From: Puia dinghuensis
GTDB taxonomy: Bacteria > Bacteroidota > Bacteroidia > Chitinophagales > Chitinophagaceae
Assembly: GCF_014642875.1 (NCBI RefSeq)
Contig: NZ_BMJC01000004.1
Span: 668,070-732,069, forward strand
Length of the DNA stretch: 64,000 bases
Reading direction: 5' to 3'
Shown: positions 35,044 through 44,259 of the stretch, in pieces
How positions within the stretch are numbered: position 1 is the first letter of the stretch
How the letters are laid out: every line of letters begins with the position of its first letter
Notes under the pieces: generated by a model
The model's database searches: none
The model's input: the letters and a program-made list of their open reading frames with translations, nothing else
Told to the model about the DNA's origin: nothing
Translations under genes and position numbers: made by a program

Positions 35044-35866
35044 GTCGTAAAGATAGGTAGTTGATCACTGTCTGATGAGTCGTTGGATTCCCTAATTTGG
35101 AAAATGCGATGTAAAAATGAGTAAGAAGATGTGATGCCGATAAAAAAGTAAAAGGGCCAGCTAAATCGCCAGCCCCTTACTTACTAACCCATTAAATTCT
35201 TGCACTAAATTACAAATTAGCGCCACATTGCAAAATAAATTTTTAGCGGTGTGAATAACTTACAACCCCCTTCAGGACAAGAGTAAGCAAGCTTCAAAAC
35301 CTTCACAAAAAAGTGATAATCAATATATTACAGACACTCCCGACTCGACCTCCAAAGCAGGGATTTTTTTAAAGGATTGAATATTAACCGCACGAAATCC
35401 CCAAAAATTTTTAAAAGAAATTTTTTACTAAAAGGGACTAAAAATCAGATTTATTTTTTCTTCTATATTGGTAATATCTTACAAAATCTTACTATTTTTA
35501 GTTTCCGCCTAGTTACCCCTTATATTGTGAAAAAATTGAATTAATCCGCTGTTCCGGCCGGTCAAGCGAGGTAGTAGCAACATATTGAACTAATCTCCGC
35601 CTCCGGTTCCTATATAAAGCACAATTATCTGATAGTTATTATATTAGAATATGCTAAAACTTGCTAATAATTAATTTCTGAAAAAAATGTTAAGTTCAAT
35701 TAAATTCTAATTAAAAAAACACTAATTTAAATTACCAAAGCTAACGTCGGATTGAAGAAAGGCAGGTACTATAAGGCCTTTATTTTCAATTTGATACGAA
35801 TAACGTTAAGTTAGGTCCCGTTTGCGCGGCCATAGTGAAAGAATTGTTCACTATTAATAACTACAC
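35044..35866. other. 823-base AT-rich spacer between radA and the first susC
   Basis: No coding region is supported. It is clearly more AT-rich than the flanking genes and holds many A/T runs. A hairpin at 35146-35182, read on the minus strand as AAGTAAGGG with CCC-TT-TTACTT followed by a T-run, could end a short minus-strand RNA. Just upstream of that on the same strand, TTTG, 18 bases, TAATTTAG is a near-consensus promoter. No exact TAnnTTTG was found upstream of susC. Confidence 0.6.
35832..35854 (+). promoter_or_regulatory. Perfect hairpin directly upstream of the first susC start codon
   Basis: ATAGTGAA-AGAATTG-TTCACTAT is a perfect 8-bp stem with a 7-base loop, ending 12 bases before ATG 35867. 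It could be an operator or a leader hairpin that affects ribosome access. Confidence 0.5.
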
Positions 35867-38800
35867 ATGAGAAAACTTCACTGCTTGCTGGTGGGCTTCC
35901 TGCTGCTCATCGGCGATGGACTACTTGCACAAACGACCGAGGTCTCAGGGAAGATCACCGACCTAACCGGTGCCCCTATTCCTAATGCTTCAATTCGCAT
36001 CAAGAACTCAAAAGGCGCCGCCGGCACCAGTGCCGATGCCCAGGGCGCCTTTACTATTAAAGTAAAACCTAATTCCGATCTGATAATCAGCGCCATCGGC
36101 TTTGAAACCAAAGAAATACAGGCGACGGGAAGCACCCTGACCGTAGTTCTCAACACGGATTCCAAATCCCTCTCGGAAGTGGTGGTCACCGGGGTAGGCG
36201 TCGCCACTTCGAAAAAGAAACTGGGCATCGCCGTAGAATCTGTTACCTCGGACAAGCTCCCACCCGCACCCACAGCGTCCATCGACCAGGCCCTGGTCGG
36301 TAAGATCCCCGGCGCGCAGATCTCTTCCACCAGCGGAAACCCCGGCGACCCGGTCAACATCATGCTACGCGGCATCAACACCCTCCAAAACGGCACCAAA
36401 CCCCTCATAATGGTGGATGGTGTCCAGGTATCCGCCACGGATATCAACTCTCTCGATCTTAGCAATGTCGAACGGGTGGAAGTAGTACAAGGCGCCGCCT
36501 CCGCCTCCCTTTACGGCGCACAGGGCGCCAACGGCGTCATTCAGATCTTTACCAGGAAAGGAAAACGCGGAACGCTGGCCATCAATGTCTCCAGCAGCTT
36601 CTCCTCCAACTCCTACATCAACAGCGGTCATGTAAAGAAGGCAACCCTTCATCCCTGGCTCACCGATGCCAATAACAATATCGTCAACACTGCCGGCACA
36701 CCGCTCACCTATGACAAATACGGCGACATCGTGGGCATCTCCTACACCTATGGCGGCCCCACCCGGTATGCCATCCTCAATACGCAGAATGTCGATAATA
36801 AGCCCTACAACGCCAATCTCAAATACTACGATCACTTCAAAGAAGTTTTTCAGACGGGCAGCACCTACAACAATGTGATCAACATTTCCAGCGCCACGGA
36901 TAAGAGCGACTTTAGTCTCTCCGCCGCCAACAACCACACCATCACTCCCGTGATGAAGGCCGGCTACCTCGACAGAAGCAACCTCACCGCCAACCTGGGC
37001 GTGGAATTATTCAAAGGGTTCAGGCTCCGCTCTATCACCCAATTGATCTATTCCCGCAACACCATCACCCCCGGCCTCGGCAGCCCGGGTGGCTATGGCT
37101 ATGGCCGCGGCAACCAGAACGGCTACAACGGGGTCATCTACAACTTCCTCAATACTTCACCCTTCTTCGACCTCAAATACCAATTGGCGGATGGCACTCA
37201 CCCTTCCTACCAGGTGGCCGATTTTGTCAGCATCAATGCCTTTAACCCCTTCTATCAACAGGAATACGCCTCGGGGCTCGACAACAAGATCGATGTCATC
37301 CAGAACTTCAACGCCAACTACAAGGTCAACCGCTTTGTAGAACTGGACGCCAAATATGGCATCAACTACCGGACCGAAAATGCCCGCTGGACCTTTCTCA
37401 ACCAGTTGAACAACCTCAACTTCCAGAAGCATGGCTCTTCCGCCCGCTACTACGGACCGTCAGGCGTCGGGGAAATAGACAACTTCCAGTATAGCACTAC
37501 CTTCCAGAACTTCATCGGCAGCATGTTCATCCGCACCGACTTCCAGAACGACTTCAAGCTCAATTTGCCGATCACCACGTCGACACAGGTGGCCTTCGAC
37601 TACCGCAAGAACGTATACAACGAATATGATACCTACGGTGAGGGCTTATCCGTCGCTCCACCCCTCAACATCGCTTCCACGCAGAGCCAGGCGATAGTAG
37701 GCGACTTCAAGGAACCCTTCATCACCTATGGCTACCTCGTTAACCAGACCATCGATGTCGGCAACTGGGGCGGCATCGCCGGTGGTTTCCGCAGTGACTA
37801 TTCTTCGGCATTCGGCGAAGGTTCCAAAGCATTTACCTTTCCCCATATCAATGGGTATCTCCTTCCGTCCTCTTTCAGCTTCTGGAACAACAGCAAGCTC
37901 TCGAATATTCTTTCCCTGTTCAAGTTAAGAGCTGCCTATGGCGAGGCCGGTATCCAGCCGAATTACTCCGACCGCTATCCGACGCTGGCTCAGAACAACC
38001 TGGGGCCACAATTGGTCTACAGCATCACTTCTACTAAACGGAACCCCAATCTGCAGGTGGAAGTGTCAAAAGAGGTCGAAGCCGGTACCGACATCTCGAT
38101 CCCCACAAACAGGGGCGGCTCCTGGTTCAGCGCCATCAACGCTTCCTTCACTTACTGGCATAAGAAAAGCCAGAACGTGATCTATACGATCAACGAACCG
38201 CTTTCCACGGGCGGCACCGGTTTCCTGGATAATGCCTTCGACCTGCACTCCAACGGCTACCAGTTCCAGGTGAACCTCCCCGTCGTCAACACCCGCACCT
38301 TCTCCTGGAATTTTACCACCAACTGGGGACACCAGTATTCCATCATCGACAAAGTGGAAGGAAACCAGCCCATTCCCGTTGGACCCGTAGACGGCAACAG
38401 CCTCTATGTCTATCTTGCTCCCGGCTACCGCATCGGTCAATTGTATGGCTATAAGGCGATTCACAGCTTCAACCAGACCTACCAGGATGGCAAGACACCC
38501 TATTTCCCCGGCGGCAACAGCGGGAAATACCAGATGGTGGAAGGCTATGTAGTGGACACCGCTTCCAAGGCCATCCAGTTCACGGCGGAGAAATATGCGC
38601 TCGGCAATACCGACCCGAAATTCAACGCCTCCTTTATCAACGAATTCACCTATAAGGATTTCCTGGTCTTCTCCTTCCAGTTCGACTGGATCTACGGTGC
38701 ACATATGTATGACGAGACAAAAGAATGGATGTACCGCGACGGCATCGACCAGGACTTCACCAAAAAGGTTACGATCAACGGTCAGACCGGAGCCTTCACC

Positions 38801-39133
38801 GCCTATCGCGCCAGCGCCTATTATGCGCTATGGGGCAGCCTGCATGGCGCGGGTAATGAAGCTCCCAAGGATTACTTCCTTTATTCCGCCAGCTTCCTGC
38901 GTTTGCGCAACGTCTCCGCCGGCCTGGATTTCGCCCGGCTCTACAGGATCAAGTACGTGAAGAAGCTGCAGCTTGTCTTCTCCGGTCGTAACATCTGGAC
39001 AAAAACCAAGTATCCCGGCATGGATCCCGAGGTCAGCTCGCTTACCCCCAACTCCGCTTACAAGAGAGGCGTGGACAACAGCTCGATCCCCAACCTCAAA
39101 TCTTATCAGGTGGGGGTAAACATCGGTTTCTAA
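35867..39133 (+). CDS. SusC/RagA-type TonB-linked outer-membrane transporter (locus 1)
   Basis: A 1088-residue TonB-dependent transporter. Signal peptide about 1-22, then a CarboxypepD_reg-like Ig domain (about 23-108: VSGKITDLTGAPIPNASIRI), the TonB-box region SLSEVVVTGVG, a plug (about 115-235: IMLRGINTL, NGVIQIFTRKGKRG), and a 22-strand barrel ending in an aromatic residue (LKSYQVGVNIGF). It pairs with the SusD-like lipoprotein 26 bases downstream to import oligomeric nutrients. No glycosidase, peptidase, ECF sigma factor or hybrid sensor lies next to it, so the substrate is not indicated. Confidence 0.93.
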   Translation: MRKLHCLLVGFLLLIGDGLLAQTTEVSGKITDLTGAPIPNASIRIKNSKGAAGTSADAQGAFTIKVKPNSDLIISAIGFETKEIQATGSTLTVVLNTDSKSLSEVVVTGVGVATSKKKLGIAVESVTSDKLPPAPTASIDQALVGKIPGAQISSTSGNPGDPVNIMLRGINTLQNGTKPLIMVDGVQVSATDINSLDLSNVERVEVVQGAASASLYGAQGANGVIQIFTRKGKRGTLAINVSSSFSSNSYINSGHVKKATLHPWLTDANNNIVNTAGTPLTYDKYGDIVGISYTYGGPTRYAILNTQNVDNKPYNANLKYYDHFKEVFQTGSTYNNVINISSATDKSDFSLSAANNHTITPVMKAGYLDRSNLTANLGVELFKGFRLRSITQLIYSRNTITPGLGSPGGYGYGRGNQNGYNGVIYNFLNTSPFFDLKYQLADGTHPSYQVADFVSINAFNPFYQQEYASGLDNKIDVIQNFNANYKVNRFVELDAKYGINYRTENARWTFLNQLNNLNFQKHGSSARYYGPSGVGEIDNFQYSTTFQNFIGSMFIRTDFQNDFKLNLPITTSTQVAFDYRKNVYNEYDTYGEGLSVAPPLNIASTQSQAIVGDFKEPFITYGYLVNQTIDVGNWGGIAGGFRSDYSSAFGEGSKAFTFPHINGYLLPSSFSFWNNSKLSNILSLFKLRAAYGEAGIQPNYSDRYPTLAQNNLGPQLVYSITSTKRNPNLQVEVSKEVEAGTDISIPTNRGGSWFSAINASFTYWHKKSQNVIYTINEPLSTGGTGFLDNAFDLHSNGYQFQVNLPVVNTRTFSWNFTTNWGHQYSIIDKVEGNQPIPVGPVDGNSLYVYLAPGYRIGQLYGYKAIHSFNQTYQDGKTPYFPGGNSGKYQMVEGYVVDTASKAIQFTAEKYALGNTDPKFNASFINEFTYKDFLVFSFQFDWIYGAHMYDETKEWMYRDGIDQDFTKKVTINGQTGAFTAYRASAYYALWGSLHGAGNEAPKDYFLYSASFLRLRNVSAGLDFARLYRIKYVKKLQLVFSGRNIWTKTKYPGMDPEVSSLTPNSAYKRGVDNSSIPNLKSYQVGVNIGF

Positions 39134-39159
39134 TTTGTCGAACTATTAAACAGAAGATC

Positions 39160-40836
39160 ATGACTCAAAATAAATTGTCTTATATCGTGCTTTTCCTGGG
39201 GATGGTCGCAATAGCGAACAGTTCCTGTAAAAAACAATTGCAGGTAGGTGACCCCAACGATCCGACCCTCGTAGCCAATGTCAACAATGAAAGCGGCCTG
39301 ATAGCCTTCGCAGAAGGTGGGGTTTACATGAATGGTTTTGCCAACGGTGACGGCTGGCTGGGTGACAGCTATTTCTCTTTGCCCTACGGCTATATGGAGC
39401 TGATGGCGGACAACGTCGGCGCGGACGCTTCCAACAACCAGATCACCACCGTCGGCTTCCCCACTTACTACATCACGGATGATGGCTTAAAGCACCCCAA
39501 CGGCTCCCCGTCGGTAAAGATCATTCGCGGTTATAATGTCCTTGGCGGCAGCGGTAACAACCCGGTGTACTTTCAATGGCAGAACATGTATGCGCTGAAT
39601 GCCGCCTGTAACCAGATACTGGCCATTGCACCGAAGATCACGCTCGGCGGCGACGCGACAACCCGGCTGAATACCATCATGGCCTGGTGCTACTGGTGGA
39701 AGGGATATGCCTACTCGCAGATCGGTACCATGTACTATTCCGGACTGGAGCAGGACGATCCCAGCAACGTCACCAATAACCACTACCTTCCCAAGGACTC
39801 CATTCTCGCCCGAAGCAGCTACTACCTCAACCAGGCCGCAAGCATCCTGTCCGGCATCACCAATACCGGTGACTACACCACCGTCCTGACTCAACTGATC
39901 CCCAAGGCCTGTCAGGTAGGGAATGGCGGCGTGCTCACGACGTCGATGTGGCTGCATAATATCAATACCCTGCTGGCAAGGAATATCCTGATGAACAAGC
40001 TGGCGCCCTTTGTCAACGGCAATCCCGGTGCATCCATCACCAAGTCCTCCACGGGTAATATGACGGCAACAGACTGGAACAATGTCCTCACCCTCGCCAC
40101 CAACGGCATCCAAAAAGGCGACTATGTATTCACCGCGCGTTCGGCAGCTACGAATACCATCATGTCCGCCACCGGCGGCACCGTGGCCTCCATGACAACG
40201 GGCGGGAATATTTCCTCTGCCTTTAAGATCAGCGTTCGTTTCGTCGCCAATTATAAACCGACAGACAAACGCCTCACTCAAAATATCCGGTATGGCAGCA
40301 TTTATAACAACCCTTTTTATGGGACACCTTATAGCATCAAGGATAGCCTCCAGATGAGCAACACCGGCATATATGTTCTCGGTAACAAGCTGCCGGGCCA
40401 ATACGAGGCCTTCATCGCCGGCAGCTATGAAGAGAATGCCCTGATGCTGGCGGAAGCCAATATCCGGTTGGGCAACATCGATCAGGGCCTTTCTTTTGTG
40501 GATGCCGTCAGGACTTACCAGGGTGCGGGTGTAGCCGCAGTGTCGGGCACCGGACTGACCCTTGCCAAAGCCCTGCAGGAATTGGTCAGTGAAAGAAGGG
40601 TGTCCCTCGTTTTCCGCGGTCTCAGCTTCTACGACGCGCGGCGCTGGGGCTGGATATACGATATCAGCAACGGCGGCGGCCAGTATGGTCAGCAGCTGTA
40701 CAACGCTAACGGAACATGGTTCACAAACGTGACCGTAAATTATAATTTCATGGATTACTGGGATATCCCCGCCGATGAGACACAACTCAATCCTCCGGCA
40801 GCAGGGAGCTCCCCCATCCTGAACCCGAATTATTAA
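39160..40836 (+). CDS. SusD/RagB-family nutrient-binding lipoprotein (locus 1)
   Basis: A 558-residue lipoprotein. The signal ends at ANSSC with lipid Cys23. Helical TPR-like segments line up with the SusD fold: WQNMYALNAACNQILAIA near 143, AWCYWWKGYAYSQIG near 171, and the C-terminal ELVSERRVSLVFRGLSFYDARRWGW block near 470-494. It should form the lid of the SusC transporter encoded upstream and capture its ligand at the cell surface. A strong terminator follows, so the pair is a complete two-gene unit. Confidence 0.92.
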   Translation: MTQNKLSYIVLFLGMVAIANSSCKKQLQVGDPNDPTLVANVNNESGLIAFAEGGVYMNGFANGDGWLGDSYFSLPYGYMELMADNVGADASNNQITTVGFPTYYITDDGLKHPNGSPSVKIIRGYNVLGGSGNNPVYFQWQNMYALNAACNQILAIAPKITLGGDATTRLNTIMAWCYWWKGYAYSQIGTMYYSGLEQDDPSNVTNNHYLPKDSILARSSYYLNQAASILSGITNTGDYTTVLTQLIPKACQVGNGGVLTTSMWLHNINTLLARNILMNKLAPFVNGNPGASITKSSTGNMTATDWNNVLTLATNGIQKGDYVFTARSAATNTIMSATGGTVASMTTGGNISSAFKISVRFVANYKPTDKRLTQNIRYGSIYNNPFYGTPYSIKDSLQMSNTGIYVLGNKLPGQYEAFIAGSYEENALMLAEANIRLGNIDQGLSFVDAVRTYQGAGVAAVSGTGLTLAKALQELVSERRVSLVFRGLSFYDARRWGWIYDISNGGGQYGQQLYNANGTWFTNVTVNYNFMDYWDIPADETQLNPPAAGSSPILNPNY

Positions 40837-40868
40837 GATTGTGTGACTCAATGTTGACAGTGAAAGAC

Positions 40869-40901
40869 GGCCCTGGTTTCTACCGGGGCCTATTTCTTTT
40901 T
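40869..40901 (+). terminator. Intrinsic terminator of SusCD locus 1
   Basis: GGCCCTGGT-TTCT-ACCGGGGCC forms a 9-bp stem with one T-G pair and a 4-base loop, followed by TATTTCTTTTT. Confidence 0.9.
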
Positions 40902-41050
40902 CACCCGGTGATCAGAAATTATTTTGCAGTCGTGTTAATTTTTTACGAAATCTTAAAAGTTTTCCTATATTCATACTCCTTCACTGTTCACCCGGGGTTG
41001 CACAACCGGAGTATTGTCAATTAGATTTACTTCATAACCACCAACTACAC

Positions 41051-44000
41051 ATGAGAAAGCTACACTGTTGGCTCATGGGCATGCTATTGCTCATGAGCAA
41101 CGGGCTATTCGCCCAAACTTCCGACGTCACCGGAAGGGTGACAGATGCAACCGGCTCACCAATCCCCAACGCAACCATCCGGGTCAAAGGTGTTAAAGGC
41201 GGCACCAGCGCCGACGCCAACGGGTCCTTCAAGATAAGGGCCGCAGGCAACGCGACGCTCGTCATCTCGGCTGTCGGCTTCGAACAGACCGAGATCGCCG
41301 TCGATCACCGGACATCGCTCACCTTCTCACTGCGCTCTGCCAATCTCTCCCTCAGCGAAGTGGTCGTCACCGCATTAGGAGTAAAACGCGAAAAAAAGAT
41401 CCTGGGTTATTCCGTCACCACGGTTGGAAAACAGGACGTCGAATTACGACCGGAAGAAGACGTCACCCGCATCCTGCAAGGCAAGGCCCCCGGTGTCGAT
41501 ATCCTGGCGACCAGCGGCATCTCGGGCAGCGGCACGAACATCAGCATCCGTGGTATCAGCACGATCACCGGCGGCGCCTCGACACCCCTTTTCATCGTGG
41601 ATGGAGTCCCCTTCGATGCCAGCAGCAATGTGAACAACAGTTTCCAATATGGCGGAGGCATTTCCGCCTCAAGCCGGTTTCTCGACCTCGATCCCAATGA
41701 CATCGAGAGCGTGAGCGTCCTGAAAGGCCTGGCCGCAGCAACTCTTTATGGTGAAGCAGGCCGCAACGGCGTCATCCTCGTCACCACCAAGGGCGGCTCA
41801 GGAAGAAGAACCAACAGGAAGATGGAGATCACCGCCTCCCAGTCCCTGTTCGCCAACCAGGTGGCCAATCTCCCCGACTACACCACTAAATATGGCGGTG
41901 GTTTCGACCTGGCGCCTTCCGCTGCCTTCAGCAACTGGGGCCCCGCCTTTACCAACCCTCCGCTCCAGGTAGCCTATTCACCTTCCCTTGTTGCGGCCTT
42001 TCCCAGTTTGTATGCCGGCAAGACCCAGGACTTCAAGAGCTACACCAACAACGTCAAGGATTTCTTCCGCACAGGCCTCATCAGCACGACTTCCGTCAAC
42101 GTCGGCGCCTCCGGTCCCACCACGACCTTCAATGCGAATTATACGTACACTGCCGATAATGGCTTCACTCCCAACAACCGGGTCTGGAAGAATAACTTCG
42201 GACTGGGCGGCACGGCTAAACTGGCCAATAACTTCTCTGCAAACGCCGTCCTCAACTTCGCGATCACCGATATGCGGACTCCCACCGTCGGGGCCAACGG
42301 CGGGGGAGGTAGCGCCGATGTCGCATCCGTATTCGGCGATCTCATCTTTACTCCCCGCAGCGTCAACCTCATGGGACTTCCTTTCCAGAATCCTGTAGAC
42401 GGATCGAGCATTTACTACCGCAACGGCAATGACATCGAAAATCCGCGCTGGACAGCCAACAACGATATCTCCGGCGATAAGGTCTATAGAACATTCGGCA
42501 CCTTCGGCCTGAAGTATGATGTGATAAAGGGCCTTTCTATCAACTATCGCTTCGGTCTCGACCTCTACCAGGAGTACCAGACCCTGGAGGTCAATAAAGG
42601 CGGTAAACAGGGTGGGGTAGGCTATGTCAACGGCCTCTACCGGACGACCAATATCCAGAACTCCGTGCTCAACAATTCGGTCTTCATCAACTATTCCACT
42701 CCCCTCGGCGAGAATTTCACGCTGGACGCGGAGGCAGGATATGACTTGCGCCATGACAATTACAGCCAGAACGGCCTAAAGAGCACCCAGCAGATCGTAT
42801 TCGGACTCTTCGACCACAGCAACTTCATCAGCCACGATATCAACGATGAAGGCGGTGGCGACCTGGACTATAAAAGCGAAGAGATCAGGGAAGGCGCCTT
42901 CGGCCAGGCTACCGTCGCATATAAAGAGTTTCTCTACCTCACCGGGAGCGCCCGTAACGACTGGGTCTCCACGCTGGAGCCGGCCCACCGCGAGCAGTTC
43001 TATCCCGGCGTCAGCGCTTCCTTCATCCCCACCTCCGTGCTGGCTTTCCTGCAGAAGAGCAAGACAGTCAACTACCTGAAGCTGCGCCTCAGCTACGCCA
43101 CCAGCGCGCACTTCCCGACGCCATATAATACCCGGCCTTATATCAACCTGTCGACAAATTCCTTCGTCGATAAGAATGGGAATGTCATCAATGTCGCATC
43201 CATCCCCAACCAGGTGCCCAACCCTAACCTTCAGCCGGAATTGTTGAAGGAAACGGAGGCCGGCATCGAAGGCAAATTCTTCGACAGCCGCATCACTGTC
43301 GACCTGACAGGCTATTTCCGGACGGCACACAACCAGATACTCAACCGGCAGCTGGACGCTTCTACCGGGTATAGCTACACGACGATCAACGCAGGTTCGG
43401 TAGACAATAAAGGGATAGAAGCTTCGCTTACTTATACCGTCATCCGCAACAAGAACTGGACTTGGGATCTGACAGGTAATTTCTTCCTCAACCGCAGCAA
43501 AGTACACGACCTTCCAGCCGATATCAAGCAGATCGAACTGGCCGGCGGCGGTTACACCAATCTCGGTGGTTTCGCTATCAATGGCAAACCCCTCGGCGTC
43601 CTGCAAGGCAGCTATACACAACGCGATGCCAAAAGCGGCAAAAAGATCGTCGACAACAACGGCTACTATCTAGGCTCCTCCGACATCGCCGTCATCGGTG
43701 ACCCGACGCCGGCATATAAACTGACAGGAATTTCCGTACTCACCTGGCGATACCTCTCCTTCCGCGTCCAGGTTGATTATACCCGCGGCGGCAAAATGTG
43801 GTCCAACACCACACGCACGATGCTGGCAAGAGGCGTTACCAAAGACACGGACTTCGACAGGACCCTGCCATACACCATCCCCAACACCGTCAAACAGGAC
43901 GGGACCCCCAACGATATCCAGCAGAGCGTAGACAACATCTACTTCAACTCCTATGGTTTCGGTCCCGCCGGGGAGTCGGTATGGGACGCAACACTCATCC

Positions 44001-44242
44001 GCCTGCGGGAAGCTTCCCTTGCTTTTTCCATGCCCGCCAGGATGCTGAAAGGCACGCCATTCGGGGCGGCTTCACTAAACATTTCCGGTACCAACCTCTG
44101 GTATCTGGCGCCCAATTTCCCGAAGCACACGCGCTTCGACCCGGAAGTCAATAGCCTGGGCATTACCAATGCCAAGGGCCTGGACTTCTTCGCCGGACCC
44201 AGCTCCCGCCGCTTCGGAGCCAGCCTGAGACTATCCTTCTAA
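41051..44242 (+). CDS. SusC/RagA-type TonB-linked outer-membrane transporter (locus 2)
   Basis: A 1063-residue TonB-dependent transporter with signal peptide (1-22), CarboxypepD_reg-like domain (about 23-106), SLSEVVVTALGVKREKK TonB-box region, plug (LQGKAPGVDILATSG, ISIRGISTITGG, NGVILVTTKGG) and barrel. Its first 90 residues and start-codon context closely resemble those of the SusC at 35867 (both MRKLHC..., both preceded by AACTACAC). The plug region diverges from ALGVKREKKILGYSV, the more common SusC type. It is 17 bases upstream of its SusD partner. Substrate unknown. Confidence 0.93.
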   Translation: MRKLHCWLMGMLLLMSNGLFAQTSDVTGRVTDATGSPIPNATIRVKGVKGGTSADANGSFKIRAAGNATLVISAVGFEQTEIAVDHRTSLTFSLRSANLSLSEVVVTALGVKREKKILGYSVTTVGKQDVELRPEEDVTRILQGKAPGVDILATSGISGSGTNISIRGISTITGGASTPLFIVDGVPFDASSNVNNSFQYGGGISASSRFLDLDPNDIESVSVLKGLAAATLYGEAGRNGVILVTTKGGSGRRTNRKMEITASQSLFANQVANLPDYTTKYGGGFDLAPSAAFSNWGPAFTNPPLQVAYSPSLVAAFPSLYAGKTQDFKSYTNNVKDFFRTGLISTTSVNVGASGPTTTFNANYTYTADNGFTPNNRVWKNNFGLGGTAKLANNFSANAVLNFAITDMRTPTVGANGGGGSADVASVFGDLIFTPRSVNLMGLPFQNPVDGSSIYYRNGNDIENPRWTANNDISGDKVYRTFGTFGLKYDVIKGLSINYRFGLDLYQEYQTLEVNKGGKQGGVGYVNGLYRTTNIQNSVLNNSVFINYSTPLGENFTLDAEAGYDLRHDNYSQNGLKSTQQIVFGLFDHSNFISHDINDEGGGDLDYKSEEIREGAFGQATVAYKEFLYLTGSARNDWVSTLEPAHREQFYPGVSASFIPTSVLAFLQKSKTVNYLKLRLSYATSAHFPTPYNTRPYINLSTNSFVDKNGNVINVASIPNQVPNPNLQPELLKETEAGIEGKFFDSRITVDLTGYFRTAHNQILNRQLDASTGYSYTTINAGSVDNKGIEASLTYTVIRNKNWTWDLTGNFFLNRSKVHDLPADIKQIELAGGGYTNLGGFAINGKPLGVLQGSYTQRDAKSGKKIVDNNGYYLGSSDIAVIGDPTPAYKLTGISVLTWRYLSFRVQVDYTRGGKMWSNTTRTMLARGVTKDTDFDRTLPYTIPNTVKQDGTPNDIQQSVDNIYFNSYGFGPAGESVWDATLIRLREASLAFSMPARMLKGTPFGAASLNISGTNLWYLAPNFPKHTRFDPEVNSLGITNAKGLDFFAGPSSRRFGASLRLSF

Positions 44243-44259
44243 TCTTAAAATGAATTACC

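Noticed and set aside
39487-40851. A 454-codon minus-strand frame over the first susD
   Set aside because: It is an antisense shadow; the plus-strand SusD has a lipobox and conserved SusD blocks.
40839-41024. A 61-codon frame between the two SusCD loci
   Set aside because: It runs through the terminator hairpin of locus 1 and has no recognisable features.
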